Positions 7,601 through 11,857 of a stretch of DNA of 11,857 nucleotides are shown one piece after another. Source of the stretch: DASYTH01 sp035712165 (GTDB taxonomy: Bacteria > Actinomycetota > Actinomycetes > Mycobacteriales > Pseudonocardiaceae); the NCBI RefSeq assembly GCF_035712165.1, contig NZ_DASTBH010000136.1:1-11857 (forward strand). The letters run 5' to 3'. Below the pieces are notes generated by a model, which was not told the origin of the DNA, did no database searches, and worked only from the letters and a program-made list of their open reading frames with translations. The position numbers and the translations under genes were made by a program. The stretch's first letter is position 1. Each line of letters opens with the position of its first letter.

Positions 7601-8559
7601 AGGTGAGCGCCTTCGTCCGCTATACCCCCGACCCGAACTTCGCCGGTCGCGACACGTTCACCTACCGGGTCTGCTCGACCGTGGACCCGGTCGTGTGCGG
7701 CAGCGCGCAGGTCCATGTCGGCGTCCTGCTGGTCGCCGTCGAGGACGGCGCGGCCACCAACTCCGGGCGGCCGGTCGCCAAGAACGTCCTGGCCAACGAC
7801 CTCGTCGGGCCGGACACCGCCGTCACGATCCGCACCAGCCCGATGAACGGCACGGTGGTGATCGGCTCCGCCGGCACGCTCACCTACAGCCCGGCCGGGC
7901 CCTTCGCCGGTGTCGACTCCTTCAACTATTCGGCCTGCACCCCGGCGAATCCCCCGATCTGTTCCTCGGCGCCGGTCACGGTGCTGGTCGTACCGCTGGT
8001 GAAGAGTGACGTCGCGACCACCAGGCGGGCGGAGCCGGTCGCGATTCCCGTGGTGGACAACGACTTCGGCGTGGCCACGCCGGCCGTCGTCACCACCCCG
8101 CCGGCCAACGGCACCGTCACGGGCGGCGGGTTGGCGCGGATCACCGCGCTGGGCTCCGGGAACGTGTCCATCCTCGGCAACGCGACACCGCTGGTGTACA
8201 CGCCGAACGCGGGTTTCGTGGGCACCGACTCGTTCACCTACCGGCGGTGCGCGGAGAGCAACCCGAACGTGTGCGGGCTCGCCGACGTGATCATCGCCGT
8301 CCTGCCGCCCCCGTTGACCGGTGGCGGCCTCCCACCGACCACCACCCCGCCGCCGGCCACGACGCCACCGCCGGCGGCCACGCCACCGCCGGCCGGCGCC
8401 GCACCGCCGGCCTCGGACACAGGGCCGGCCCCCACCGGTGGCGGCCATTCCGGAACGCTCGCCGCCACCGGGTTCGGGCTGATGCTGCTCGGCGCCGCGG
8501 GGGTCGCGATGCTCGTGGGAGCCGGACTGCGCGTGCTGGCCCGGCGACGGCGGACGTAG
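4645..8559 (+). CDS. large sortase-anchored cell-wall protein with eight Ig-like CX7C repeats
   Basis: The predicted 1304-residue surface protein may act in adhesion or as a wall stalk. A signal peptide (basic KRR, then GIVGAGLLLAVVGGV) precedes RAAAD. Residues about 45-350 are rich in short G/N/S/T beta turns (NAGTID, LVNSGDM, IINNGF) resembling a beta-helix. A DUF11 domain follows at about 363-475 (ITYTVLINNNGPDPASGLVI). Residues 489-1222 hold eight Ig-like repeats of the Big_9/cadherin-like kind, each with a YTPxxxFxGxDxF-type core and two cysteines exactly seven residues apart. A Pro/Thr/Ala linker leads to LAATG (1272-1276), a hydrophobic helix and RRRR: a class E-type sorting signal. 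GTG 4645 has GGA at a suitable distance; ATG 4654 is equally possible. No sortase gene is in view. The ligand is unknown. Confidence 0.92.
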   Translation: MSSMSAHSTGAAKRRWSGIVGAGLLLAVVGGVYETASPVRAAADPADCATPTDIESGGGNRPIRVEEGDIVRLTGGLFTGPVDALEYGGTLCVAADANLNPTAVRQPSGSLVVQGSARFPSFTSRPRFALFVEGTAVINLTTLVGSSSVEVATGATLTGGELLLLSGSLTTNAGTIDSGIETSNGATLVNSGDMTTRGGLELEGPLFNSGRVTSIDGPVEFTFGSEVTNSCVITAADDDVIVTSTSSIINNGFVHAPTGSLRVYGKYTQTPNGLTAATELHNDGAVFGFGRYRFTGFTRSAGLFAGASSAEPVVVDELTPPTPPAVFDVQTGTVANVVAGSVTALNTTDLPGDCVPGSGAPVADVTVAKGGPAVVAAGQRITYTVLINNNGPDPASGLVITDALPPQLTAVDAPGGTIEPGPLVRWTLPDLAVGASTTFTVSGTVPDSGTLLNQASATATTTDSNPSNNNGSTSAQQLSTVIQPGTLPNSAPGVEDSTFSTISAFPTAGSVAFTDPDLQQSHLVALSRAPRSGFVTISPSGVFYYTPRFGYTGLDDFAAIVCDNGSPVLCDEGTVTIVIAPLAVSDTAYTVIDAPVRIDVLHNDLGETTAPSVLKPPSSGTAVVDGTEIVYTPSAGFIGVDEFDYVTCAPSDPSVCGNSTVTVFVDTPPDEPPVADDTAVTTVVDKAVTAVVPVYEPEIGEPINVTLATPPAFGTAVVAPNGSFTYTPSSGFAGKDSFMVEACEANRAALCDDATVSVTVNPIARADTAQTDVDLPVAIDVTANDLGTIGAPTVTFPPASGTAAVQPDGTVTYTPNAGFTGLDVFEYQVCAATDATVCVQAPVAVSVGAQPNRPPVIQPLELATVAGRPVSDVLTYYDPDVGQTLTVTVDSGPANGSADIDGNGVVTYTPTGEFTGRDQFRITVCDDDATPACTSTDVPVTVSPLVLPDGATVDVGAWVDIPVRANDRGDVGPVTVTVPPAHGVAQVSAFVRYTPDPNFAGRDTFTYRVCSTVDPVVCGSAQVHVGVLLVAVEDGAATNSGRPVAKNVLANDLVGPDTAVTIRTSPMNGTVVIGSAGTLTYSPAGPFAGVDSFNYSACTPANPPICSSAPVTVLVVPLVKSDVATTRRAEPVAIPVVDNDFGVATPAVVTTPPANGTVTGGGLARITALGSGNVSILGNATPLVYTPNAGFVGTDSFTYRRCAESNPNVCGLADVIIAVLPPPLTGGGLPPTTTPPPATTPPPAATPPPAGAAPPASDTGPAPTGGGHSGTLAATGFGLMLLGAAGVAMLVGAGLRVLARRRRT
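6109..8313 (+). repeat. eight tandem Ig-like protein repeats with invariant CX7C
   Basis: Repeat borders by protein residue are about 489-590, 591-682, 683-771, 772-859, 860-952, 953-1038, 1039-1126 and 1127-1222 (86 to 102 residues each). All eight end in C-seven residues-C followed by a V-rich strand. Repeats 1, 3 and 5 (type B) carry DPD/EPE and follow Pro-rich linkers such as NRPPV. Repeats 2, 4, 6, 7 and 8 (type A) carry ND (NDLG, NDRG or NDFG). The order is B-A-B-A-B-A-A-A. The DNA copies have diverged, so the duplications are old. Confidence 0.85.
8458..8556 (+). other. LAATG cell-wall sorting signal
   Basis: The last 33 codons encode LAATG, then a hydrophobic segment (GFGLMLLGAAGVAMLVGAGL) and a basic tail containing RRRR. 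This is the three-part sortase signal. The LAxTG form is the one used by class E sortases of high-GC Gram-positive bacteria, and differs from LPxTG of class A. Cleavage would fall between Thr1275 and Gly1276. Confidence 0.88.
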
Positions 8560-8567
8560 GCCTGGCC

Positions 8568-9254
8568 TCAGCCCAGCTCGGTCAGGGCCCGCTGGGCCTC
8601 CTCCAGCTCCGCCTGCAGCGTCGCGACCCGGGTCTGCTGCGCCCGCCGGGCGGCGTCCAGCGCCCGGTCGACGGCCTCGGACACCTGGGGCGGCAGCGCC
8701 CGCGCGGCCCGGGCCACGTCGGCAGGCGGCACCGGGAGGGCCCGGACGGTGCGCTTCTTGCCGACCACGACCTCCACCCGCCAGTCGCCGTCCGGCGTGG
8801 AGCTCAGCGTGACGGTCACCTCGGCCGGCGGCGCGGCCCGGCCGGCGCGGCGCGGCGGGGCCGGCTTCGCGGCGGTGGGCCGGACCTCGGGCGGCTGGTC
8901 CGGGGCCTGCGGTGCGGGACGGGCGGGCGCGGCCTTGGGTAACACGGGTTCGGAGGCCGGCTTCGGTTCGCTCCTGGGCGCCCGGGCCGGGGGCTTGGGG
9001 GCCGCCTTGCGGCGCGGCGGGCGGGTGCGGGTCAGCTCGGACGGCGAGAACGACAGCACGTCCTTGGAACCGGTGGGGCGCACCTGGATGAAGTCGCCCT
9101 CGCTGGCGTCGCCGAACGCGACCACCTTGGCCGAGCCGCCGGCCGGCACCCCGACCGCCGCCTTGGTGAACCAGACCATCGGCGGCCGGCCGGCGGTCAG
9201 CTCACCGCGCAACTGCGCGACGTCCTCGTCCGTCAACGAGACCAGTTGCGCCAT
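8568..9254 (-). CDS. hypothetical protein with conserved-looking N-domain, Pro/Ala-rich linker and C-terminal coiled coil (228 aa)
   Basis: The start is ATG 9254, fixed by GGAGGA (9259-9264) four bases upstream; an in-frame extension to 9335 has no ribosome site. Three parts are visible. Residues 1-77 look like a compact alpha-then-beta domain, with helix SLTDEDVAQLRGELTAG, then PPMVWFTKAAVGVP and a strand-rich section FIQVRPTG and VLSFSPSELT. Residues 78-145 are a Pro/Ala/Arg/Lys linker. Residues 146-228 hold a small beta hairpin (VTVTLSS, WRVEVVVGKKRTV) and then long helices rich in Ala, Arg, Glu and Gln that could form a coiled coil. It has no signal peptide, cysteine or membrane segment, so it is probably cytoplasmic and may bind nucleic acid through its basic middle. 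I do not recognise the family. It converges on the surface-protein gene with eight bases between them. Confidence 0.85.
   Translation of the reverse strand: MAQLVSLTDEDVAQLRGELTAGRPPMVWFTKAAVGVPAGGSAKVVAFGDASEGDFIQVRPTGSKDVLSFSPSELTRTRPPRRKAAPKPPARAPRSEPKPASEPVLPKAAPARPAPQAPDQPPEVRPTAAKPAPPRRAGRAAPPAEVTVTLSSTPDGDWRVEVVVGKKRTVRALPVPPADVARAARALPPQVSEAVDRALDAARRAQQTRVATLQAELEEAQRALTELG
8571..8597 (+). terminator. possible terminator stem after the surface-protein gene
   Basis: GCCCAGC (8571-8577) and GCTGGGC (8591-8597) form a perfect 7-bp stem with a 13-base loop, starting twelve bases after the TAG. It lies inside the 3' end of the convergent gene, so it can only serve the plus strand, and chance is not excluded. 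Confidence 0.3.
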
Positions 9255-9333
9255 GGGTTCCTCCGTATACCGCCGATCAAGCCCTTCGAGGCGTAGTTTG
9301 CCCTGGTGCCCTGACAAGACCAAGGGGTTCGCC
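9255..9333. promoter_or_regulatory. divergent promoter region
   Basis: This 79-base gap separates two divergent genes. On the plus strand TAGTTT (9294-9299) fits a TAnnnT -10. On the minus strand TTGTCA (complement of 9312-9317) could be a -35, with TACGCC 16 bases on as a poor -10. AAGGGG (9322-9327) is the ribosome site for ATG 9334. The region must hold both promoters, but the exact hexamers are uncertain. Confidence 0.35.
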
Positions 9334-9546
9334 ATGAGCGCGCGATACCTGTGGTGGCGCAGTTGTTACGACGGGGTGCTGCACGCGTTTCCGGTCGTCC
9401 CGGACACCCCCCTGCTGCACCAGCACTACCGGGCGTCCTGCGCCCATGCCGCACCGCCCGACCTGGCCGGCGCCGCGCCGGACGGGCCGCGCTGCCCGTT
9501 GTGCCTGCTGATCCTCGGGGGTGCCGGGAACGGCGTCGAACGTTAG
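9334..9546 (+). CDS. small Cys/His-rich putative zinc-binding protein (70 aa)
   Basis: ATG 9334 follows AAGGGG at a spacing of six, and the frame ends at TAG 9544-9546. The 70-residue product begins MSARYLWWRSCYDGVLHAFP. It contains Cys11, His17, His29, His31, a Cys36-x-His38 pair and a Cys54-x2-Cys57 knuckle (RCPLC), a layout suggestive of one structural zinc. There is no signal peptide. The tryptophans near the start (WWRSCYDG) and the HQHYRASC segment read like conserved protein and not a chance frame. It is divergent from the 228-residue unknown protein and 53 bases ahead of the secreted EEP gene. The function is unknown; regulatory or nucleic-acid binding would be a guess. Confidence 0.75.
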   Translation: MSARYLWWRSCYDGVLHAFPVVPDTPLLHQHYRASCAHAAPPDLAGAAPDGPRCPLCLLILGGAGNGVER

Positions 9547-9552
9547 AGTGTC

Positions 9553-9588
9553 ACCATCTCGTCCTGCAAATGGTAAGAAAGCACCATT
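9553..9588 (+). repeat. three alternating ACCAT/ATGGT half-sites before the EEP gene
   Basis: ACCAT (9553-9557), ATGGT (9570-9574) and ACCAT (9583-9587) allow the middle copy to pair with either neighbour. With the downstream copy it forms a 6-bp stem AATGGT/ACCATT that ends two bases before the Shine-Dalgarno. It may be an operator or a weak RNA switch; the arms are short. Confidence 0.3.
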
Positions 9589-9599
9589 CGGAGGGACCG

Positions 9600-10427
9600 A
9601 TGGCCTGGCGCTCGCTTCCGATCCTGCTGACCTGCGGCCTGCTGCTGGCCGCCGCCCCCGCCGCGCCGGCCGTGCCGTTCCGGCCGGTGCGGGCGCTGAC
9701 CTTCAACATCCACACCGGGATCGGCGAGGACGGCCGGCTCGACCTGGCCCGCACCGCGGCCGTCATCCGGGACAGTGGCGCGGACATCGCCGGCCTGCAG
9801 GAGGTCGACGTGCACTGGGCGGCCCGCAGCGAGTTCGCCGACCAGGCCACCGAACTGGCCCGGATGCTCGGCATGCGGTCGTTCTTCGCGCCGATCTACG
9901 ACCTGCCGCCGCTGACCGAGGGGGCGCCCCGCCGGCAGTACGGCGTCGCCGTACTCAGCCGGTTTCCCATCCTGCGCGCGGAAAACCACCCGATCACCCG
10001 GCTGTCCACCCAGGATCCCGACCCGGTGCCGCAACCGATGCCCGGCTTCGCCGAGGCCGTCGTGCTCGCCCGCGGCATCCCGCTGCACGTCTACGTGACG
10101 CACCTGGACTTCCGCCCGGATCCGGCCGTGCGCGCCGCCCAGGTCGCCGACACCCTGCGGATCCTGGACCAGGACGGGCGCCGGGCCCGCCAGGTTCTGC
10201 TCGGCGACTTCAACGCCGAGCCCACCGCCCCGGAGCTCGCCCCGCTGTTCGGCAGCCTGCGGGACACCTGGCCCGGCCCCGACCCCGGCCTCACCTACCC
10301 CGCCGCCGCCCCAGCCAAGCGGATCGACTACGTGACCGTGTCGCCCACCCTGCGCACCCGCGACCCCGCCGTACTGGCCTCCGACGCCTCCGACCACCGC
10401 CCGGTGCGCGTCACCCTGCGGCCCTGA
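9600..10427 (+). CDS. secreted endonuclease/exonuclease/phosphatase (EEP) family hydrolase
   Basis: ATG 9600 follows GGAGGG closely. The 275-residue product has a signal peptide (MAWRSLPILLTCGLLLAAA, with a likely cut after APAAPA near residue 24). The EEP catalytic set is complete: TFNIHTG with Asn36, LQEVD with Glu68, THLD with His168 and Asp170, LGDFNAEP with Asp203 and Asn205, RIDYV with Asp243 and SDHRP with Asp265 and His266. The family hydrolyses phosphoester bonds with a divalent metal. Exported actinobacterial members may be nucleases, phosphodiesterases or sphingomyelinase-like, and the sequence alone does not choose. The length fits a single-domain enzyme. It lies between two small genes and could share a transcript with the 116-residue gene that starts 65 bases downstream, although that gene has its own ribosome site. 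Confidence 0.92.
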   Translation: MAWRSLPILLTCGLLLAAAPAAPAVPFRPVRALTFNIHTGIGEDGRLDLARTAAVIRDSGADIAGLQEVDVHWAARSEFADQATELARMLGMRSFFAPIYDLPPLTEGAPRRQYGVAVLSRFPILRAENHPITRLSTQDPDPVPQPMPGFAEAVVLARGIPLHVYVTHLDFRPDPAVRAAQVADTLRILDQDGRRARQVLLGDFNAEPTAPELAPLFGSLRDTWPGPDPGLTYPAAAPAKRIDYVTVSPTLRTRDPAVLASDASDHRPVRVTLRP

Positions 10428-10492
10428 GGAAATCGCGTGCCATCCGACCGCTCCGTACGATCCAATGCCGGGAGTCGCCGGAGGAGGTCGCG

Positions 10493-10843
10493 GTGGAGGA
10501 GACGCCGAGCACCGTGCTGTGGCGCCCCACCGGGCCGGAGGAGCTGGAGCTCGTCCGGCGGTCCGGCTGGCTCGCCTGGCCGCCGCGACTGCCCGAGCAG
10601 CCGATCTTCTACCCCGTGCTCGACGAGGAGTACGCGATCAAGATCGCCCGCGACTGGAACGTCCCGCACCACGGTGTCGGCTACGTGACCCGCTTCCGCG
10701 TCGAATCGGACTTCCTGCAGCGCTACCCGGTCCAGCAGGCCGGCGGCCGGACCATCCTGGAGCTGTGGGTTCCCGCCGAGGAACTCGACGAGTTCAACGC
10801 CCACCTGGTCGGCCCGATCGAGGTCGTGCACGAGTTCCGCTGA
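10493..10843 (+). CDS. small protein of the type databases label 'ADP-ribosylation/crystallin J1' (116 aa)
   Basis: GTG 10493 is set by GGAGGAGG (10480-10487), five bases upstream. The 116-residue product carries TVLWRPTGPEELELV, PPRLPEQPIFYPVL, EEYAIKIARDWNVP, GYVTRFRV and a C-terminal ELWVPAEELDEFN and GPIEV. I recognise this as the small actinobacterial protein usually named 'ADP-ribosylation/crystallin J1'. No ADP-ribosylhydrolase metal site (Asp-rich loops) can be seen and the protein is far too short for that enzyme, so the name gives no function. There is no signal peptide, so it should be cytoplasmic. It follows the EEP gene by 65 bases and converges on a 65-residue gene with six bases between. 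The role is unknown. Confidence 0.85.
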   Translation: MEETPSTVLWRPTGPEELELVRRSGWLAWPPRLPEQPIFYPVLDEEYAIKIARDWNVPHHGVGYVTRFRVESDFLQRYPVQQAGGRTILELWVPAEELDEFNAHLVGPIEVVHEFR

Positions 10844-10849
10844 CCCCGG

Positions 10850-11047
10850 TCACTCCGCGGATCGGACCCGGTATTCGCAGCCGTACTCGACGGCGTACTG
10901 CAGGTCGTAGTGGTGGACGATCTTGGGACCGTCGTTGAGGTGGACGTGCGTGACGGTGTCCAGGGGCTGGGTGGGGAGGCGGTCGAGGGTGTCCACGCGG
11001 CCGTCGAGTGGGCCGCCGACGAAGCGGACCACGTACTGCTGGGACAC
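10850..11047 (-). CDS. small hypothetical protein with GGPLDG motif (65 aa)
   Basis: The start is GTG 11047 with AGGAGG (11053-11058) five bases upstream, and the stop is the complement of 10850-10852. The product runs MSQQYVVRFVGGPLDGRVD and then through LNDGPKIVHHYDLQYAVEYG to a short polar tail. The GGPLDG turn followed by a later Tyr-rich strand is a pattern shared by many small phage and actinobacterial proteins of unknown role. One cysteine (Cys57) and two adjacent histidines are present. It has no signal or membrane segment. It is divergent from hisS and convergent with the 116-residue gene. The coding call is well supported by the ribosome site and codon bias; the function is unknown. 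Confidence 0.8.
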   Translation of the reverse strand: MSQQYVVRFVGGPLDGRVDTLDRLPTQPLDTVTHVHLNDGPKIVHHYDLQYAVEYGCEYRVRSAE

Positions 11048-11070
11048 GGCGACCTCCTCTCCCGACTACC

Positions 11071-11090
11071 CGATGGTTCCCGGCCCATCG
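11071..11090. repeat. 6-bp inverted repeat in the hisS upstream gap
   Basis: CGATGG and CCATCG are perfect complements around an eight-base loop, upstream of both divergent genes. It is short and may be chance; an operator is possible. Confidence 0.2.
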
Positions 11091-11158
11091 CCGGAAAGCA
11101 ACTGCTCATGAGTGCTTCTCAACCTCCAATCCGGTACGGCTCGGTCGACCACGTTGGG

Positions 11159-11170
11159 TAAGTTGGGGCG
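11159..11170 (+). promoter_or_regulatory. -10 element suggesting a leaderless hisS transcript
   Basis: TAAGTT (11159-11164) matches TAnnnT and is followed by only six bases before GTG 11171, so transcription would begin at or next to the start codon. No good Shine-Dalgarno stands before that GTG. No T-box-like antiterminator sequence is present in the gap. Confidence 0.4.
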
Positions 11171-11857
11171 GTGAAGGTGGACCTGTCCCCCGCCCGGGGA
11201 ACCCGTGACCTGCTGCCGGCGACCGTTGCCGTGCGCGACCATGTGCTGGCCACCATCACCGAGGTCTACCGCCGCTACGGCTACCAGCGCATCGAGACGC
11301 CGGCCCTGGAGAACATCGAGCGGCTGCAGGGCGGACAGGGCGGCGAGAACGAGAAGCTGATCTACCGGGTGCTGCGCCGCGGGCTCGACGAGCGGCTCGC
11401 CGCCGACACCCCGGTCACCGACCTGGTGGACCTGGGGCTGCGCTACGACCTGACCGTGCCGCTGTCCCGGTTCTACGGCAACAACCGCGCCACGCTGCCC
11501 GACCCGTTCCGTTCCTTCCAGGTCGGCCCGGTGTGGCGGGCGGAGCGCCCGCAGAAGGGCCGCTACCGGCAGTTCTACCAGTGCGACATCGACGTGCTCG
11601 GCGAGCCGAGCGTGCTCGCCGAGGTCGAGCTGATCGAGGCCACCACCGAGGCGCTGGCCGCCACCGGCCTGTCCGGCACCACCGTGCGGGTCTCCGACCG
11701 CCGGTTCCTCTCCGCGCTCGCCGCCCAGGTCGGGCTGCCCGAACCGGCCTGGGACGGACTGTTCATCACCCTGGACAAGCTGGACAAGAACGCCTGGGAC
11801 GGGGTGCGGGCCGAGCTGGCCGGCCGGGGCATGGAGTCGGCCCAGGTCGACACGCTG
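11171..11857 (+). CDS. hisS: histidyl-tRNA synthetase, archaeal/eukaryotic-like form, 5' part
   Basis: The frame is open from GTG 11171 to the window end (229 codons), so about half of a class II synthetase of roughly 430 residues is seen. It joins histidine to tRNA-His. Visible marks are SPARGTRDLLP at the N-terminus, then a class II helix, GGENEKLIYRVL, RYDLTVPLSRF at residues 91-101, and motif 2 VWRAERPQKGRYRQFYQCDID with Arg123 as the ATP-binding arginine. RYDLTVP and FYQCDID are the archaeal/eukaryotic-like wording; usual bacterial HisRS has RPEGT and FHQ at these places. An intact motif 2 argues against the HisZ regulatory paralogue. The motif 3 part lies outside. Whether it is the only HisRS of the cell cannot be judged here. 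Confidence 0.93.
   Translation, partial: MKVDLSPARGTRDLLPATVAVRDHVLATITEVYRRYGYQRIETPALENIERLQGGQGGENEKLIYRVLRRGLDERLAADTPVTDLVDLGLRYDLTVPLSRFYGNNRATLPDPFRSFQVGPVWRAERPQKGRYRQFYQCDIDVLGEPSVLAEVELIEATTEALAATGLSGTTVRVSDRRFLSALAAQVGLPEPAWDGLFITLDKLDKNAWDGVRAELAGRGMESAQVDTL

Noticed and set aside
4500..8009. A very long open frame on the plus strand in a second frame across the surface-protein gene
   Set aside because: Its translation is Arg/Gly/His-rich low-complexity text, as expected from a shifted frame of GC-rich DNA. The other frame has a signal peptide, ordered repeats and a sorting signal.
6109..8313. Phase-variable or recombining DNA repeats in the surface-protein gene
   Set aside because: The repeats are similar at protein level but have diverged in DNA, so recombination between them is unlikely and no homopolymer tract is present.
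8331..8412. A CCGCCGG/CCACC-rich DNA stretch as a tandem-repeat or CRISPR-like element
   Set aside because: It simply encodes the Pro/Thr/Ala wall-spanning linker of the surface protein. The units are irregular and there are no spacers.
4624..8448. A long antisense frame opposite the surface-protein gene
   Set aside because: It has an Arg/Gly/Val-rich composition without domains or a ribosome site. It arises because stop codons are rare in the reverse frame of GC-biased codons.
8749..9333. An upstream extension of the 70-residue protein to about 265 residues
   Set aside because: The added part is the reverse complement of the 228-residue gene. ATG 9334 has its own ribosome site, and the conserved-looking text starts there.
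11048..11170. A T-box riboswitch ahead of the synthetase gene
   Set aside because: The gap is too short, and no antiterminator consensus or specifier-loop structure is visible.

Overview
This is about 12 kb of very GC-rich DNA with third-position G/C bias, frequent GTG starts and GGAGG-type ribosome binding sites. That points to a chromosomal segment of a high-GC actinomycete. A DNA ligase of the LigC type, a lipoprotein with an S33/TAP-like fold, a surface protein ending in LAATG (the class E sortase signal of actinobacteria) and a small protein of the kind databases call 'ADP-ribosylation/crystallin J1' all fit Actinomycetota, perhaps Pseudonocardiales. The order-level guess is inference. 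I see no insertion sequence, phage, CRISPR, tRNA or rRNA.

Layout, left to right: (1) the 3' part of an extended SDR (NAD-dependent epimerase/3-beta-HSD-like) gene; (2) a 55-residue unknown protein directly followed by a RibD-type pyrimidine/dihydrofolate-reductase-fold enzyme, probably one operon; (3) on the minus strand, an ATP-dependent DNA ligase C whose 3' end overlaps the reductase gene by 47 bases; (4) divergent from it, a secreted lipoprotein of the alpha/beta-hydrolase (TAP-like) family with glycine where the catalytic serine should be; (5) a 386-base non-coding stretch with three perfect 8-bp inverted repeats and an A+T-rich block; (6) a cell-wall protein of about 1300 residues with a signal peptide, beta-helix-like N-terminus, DUF11 domain, eight Ig-like (Big_9/cadherin-like) repeats each carrying an exact CX7C pair, a Pro/Thr linker and a LAATG sorting signal; (7) convergent to it, a 228-residue unknown protein with a Pro/Ala-rich middle; (8) a divergent 70-residue Cys/His-rich putative zinc protein, then a secreted endonuclease/exonuclease/phosphatase enzyme; (9) a 116-residue small protein convergent with a 65-residue GGPLDG protein; (10) the 5' half of a histidyl-tRNA synthetase of the archaeal/eukaryotic-like type, possibly translated leaderless.

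Most genes look like independently transcribed housekeeping or accessory genes and not one pathway. A cell-envelope theme links three of them: the lipoprotein, the sortase-anchored repeat protein and the secreted EEP hydrolase. The strongest candidates for something little described are the CX7C-stapled, B-A alternating repeat protein with its long structured upstream region, and the serine-less lipoprotein beside it. No sortase, pilin partner or obvious defence cassette lies in the window, so no complete new multi-gene system can be claimed.
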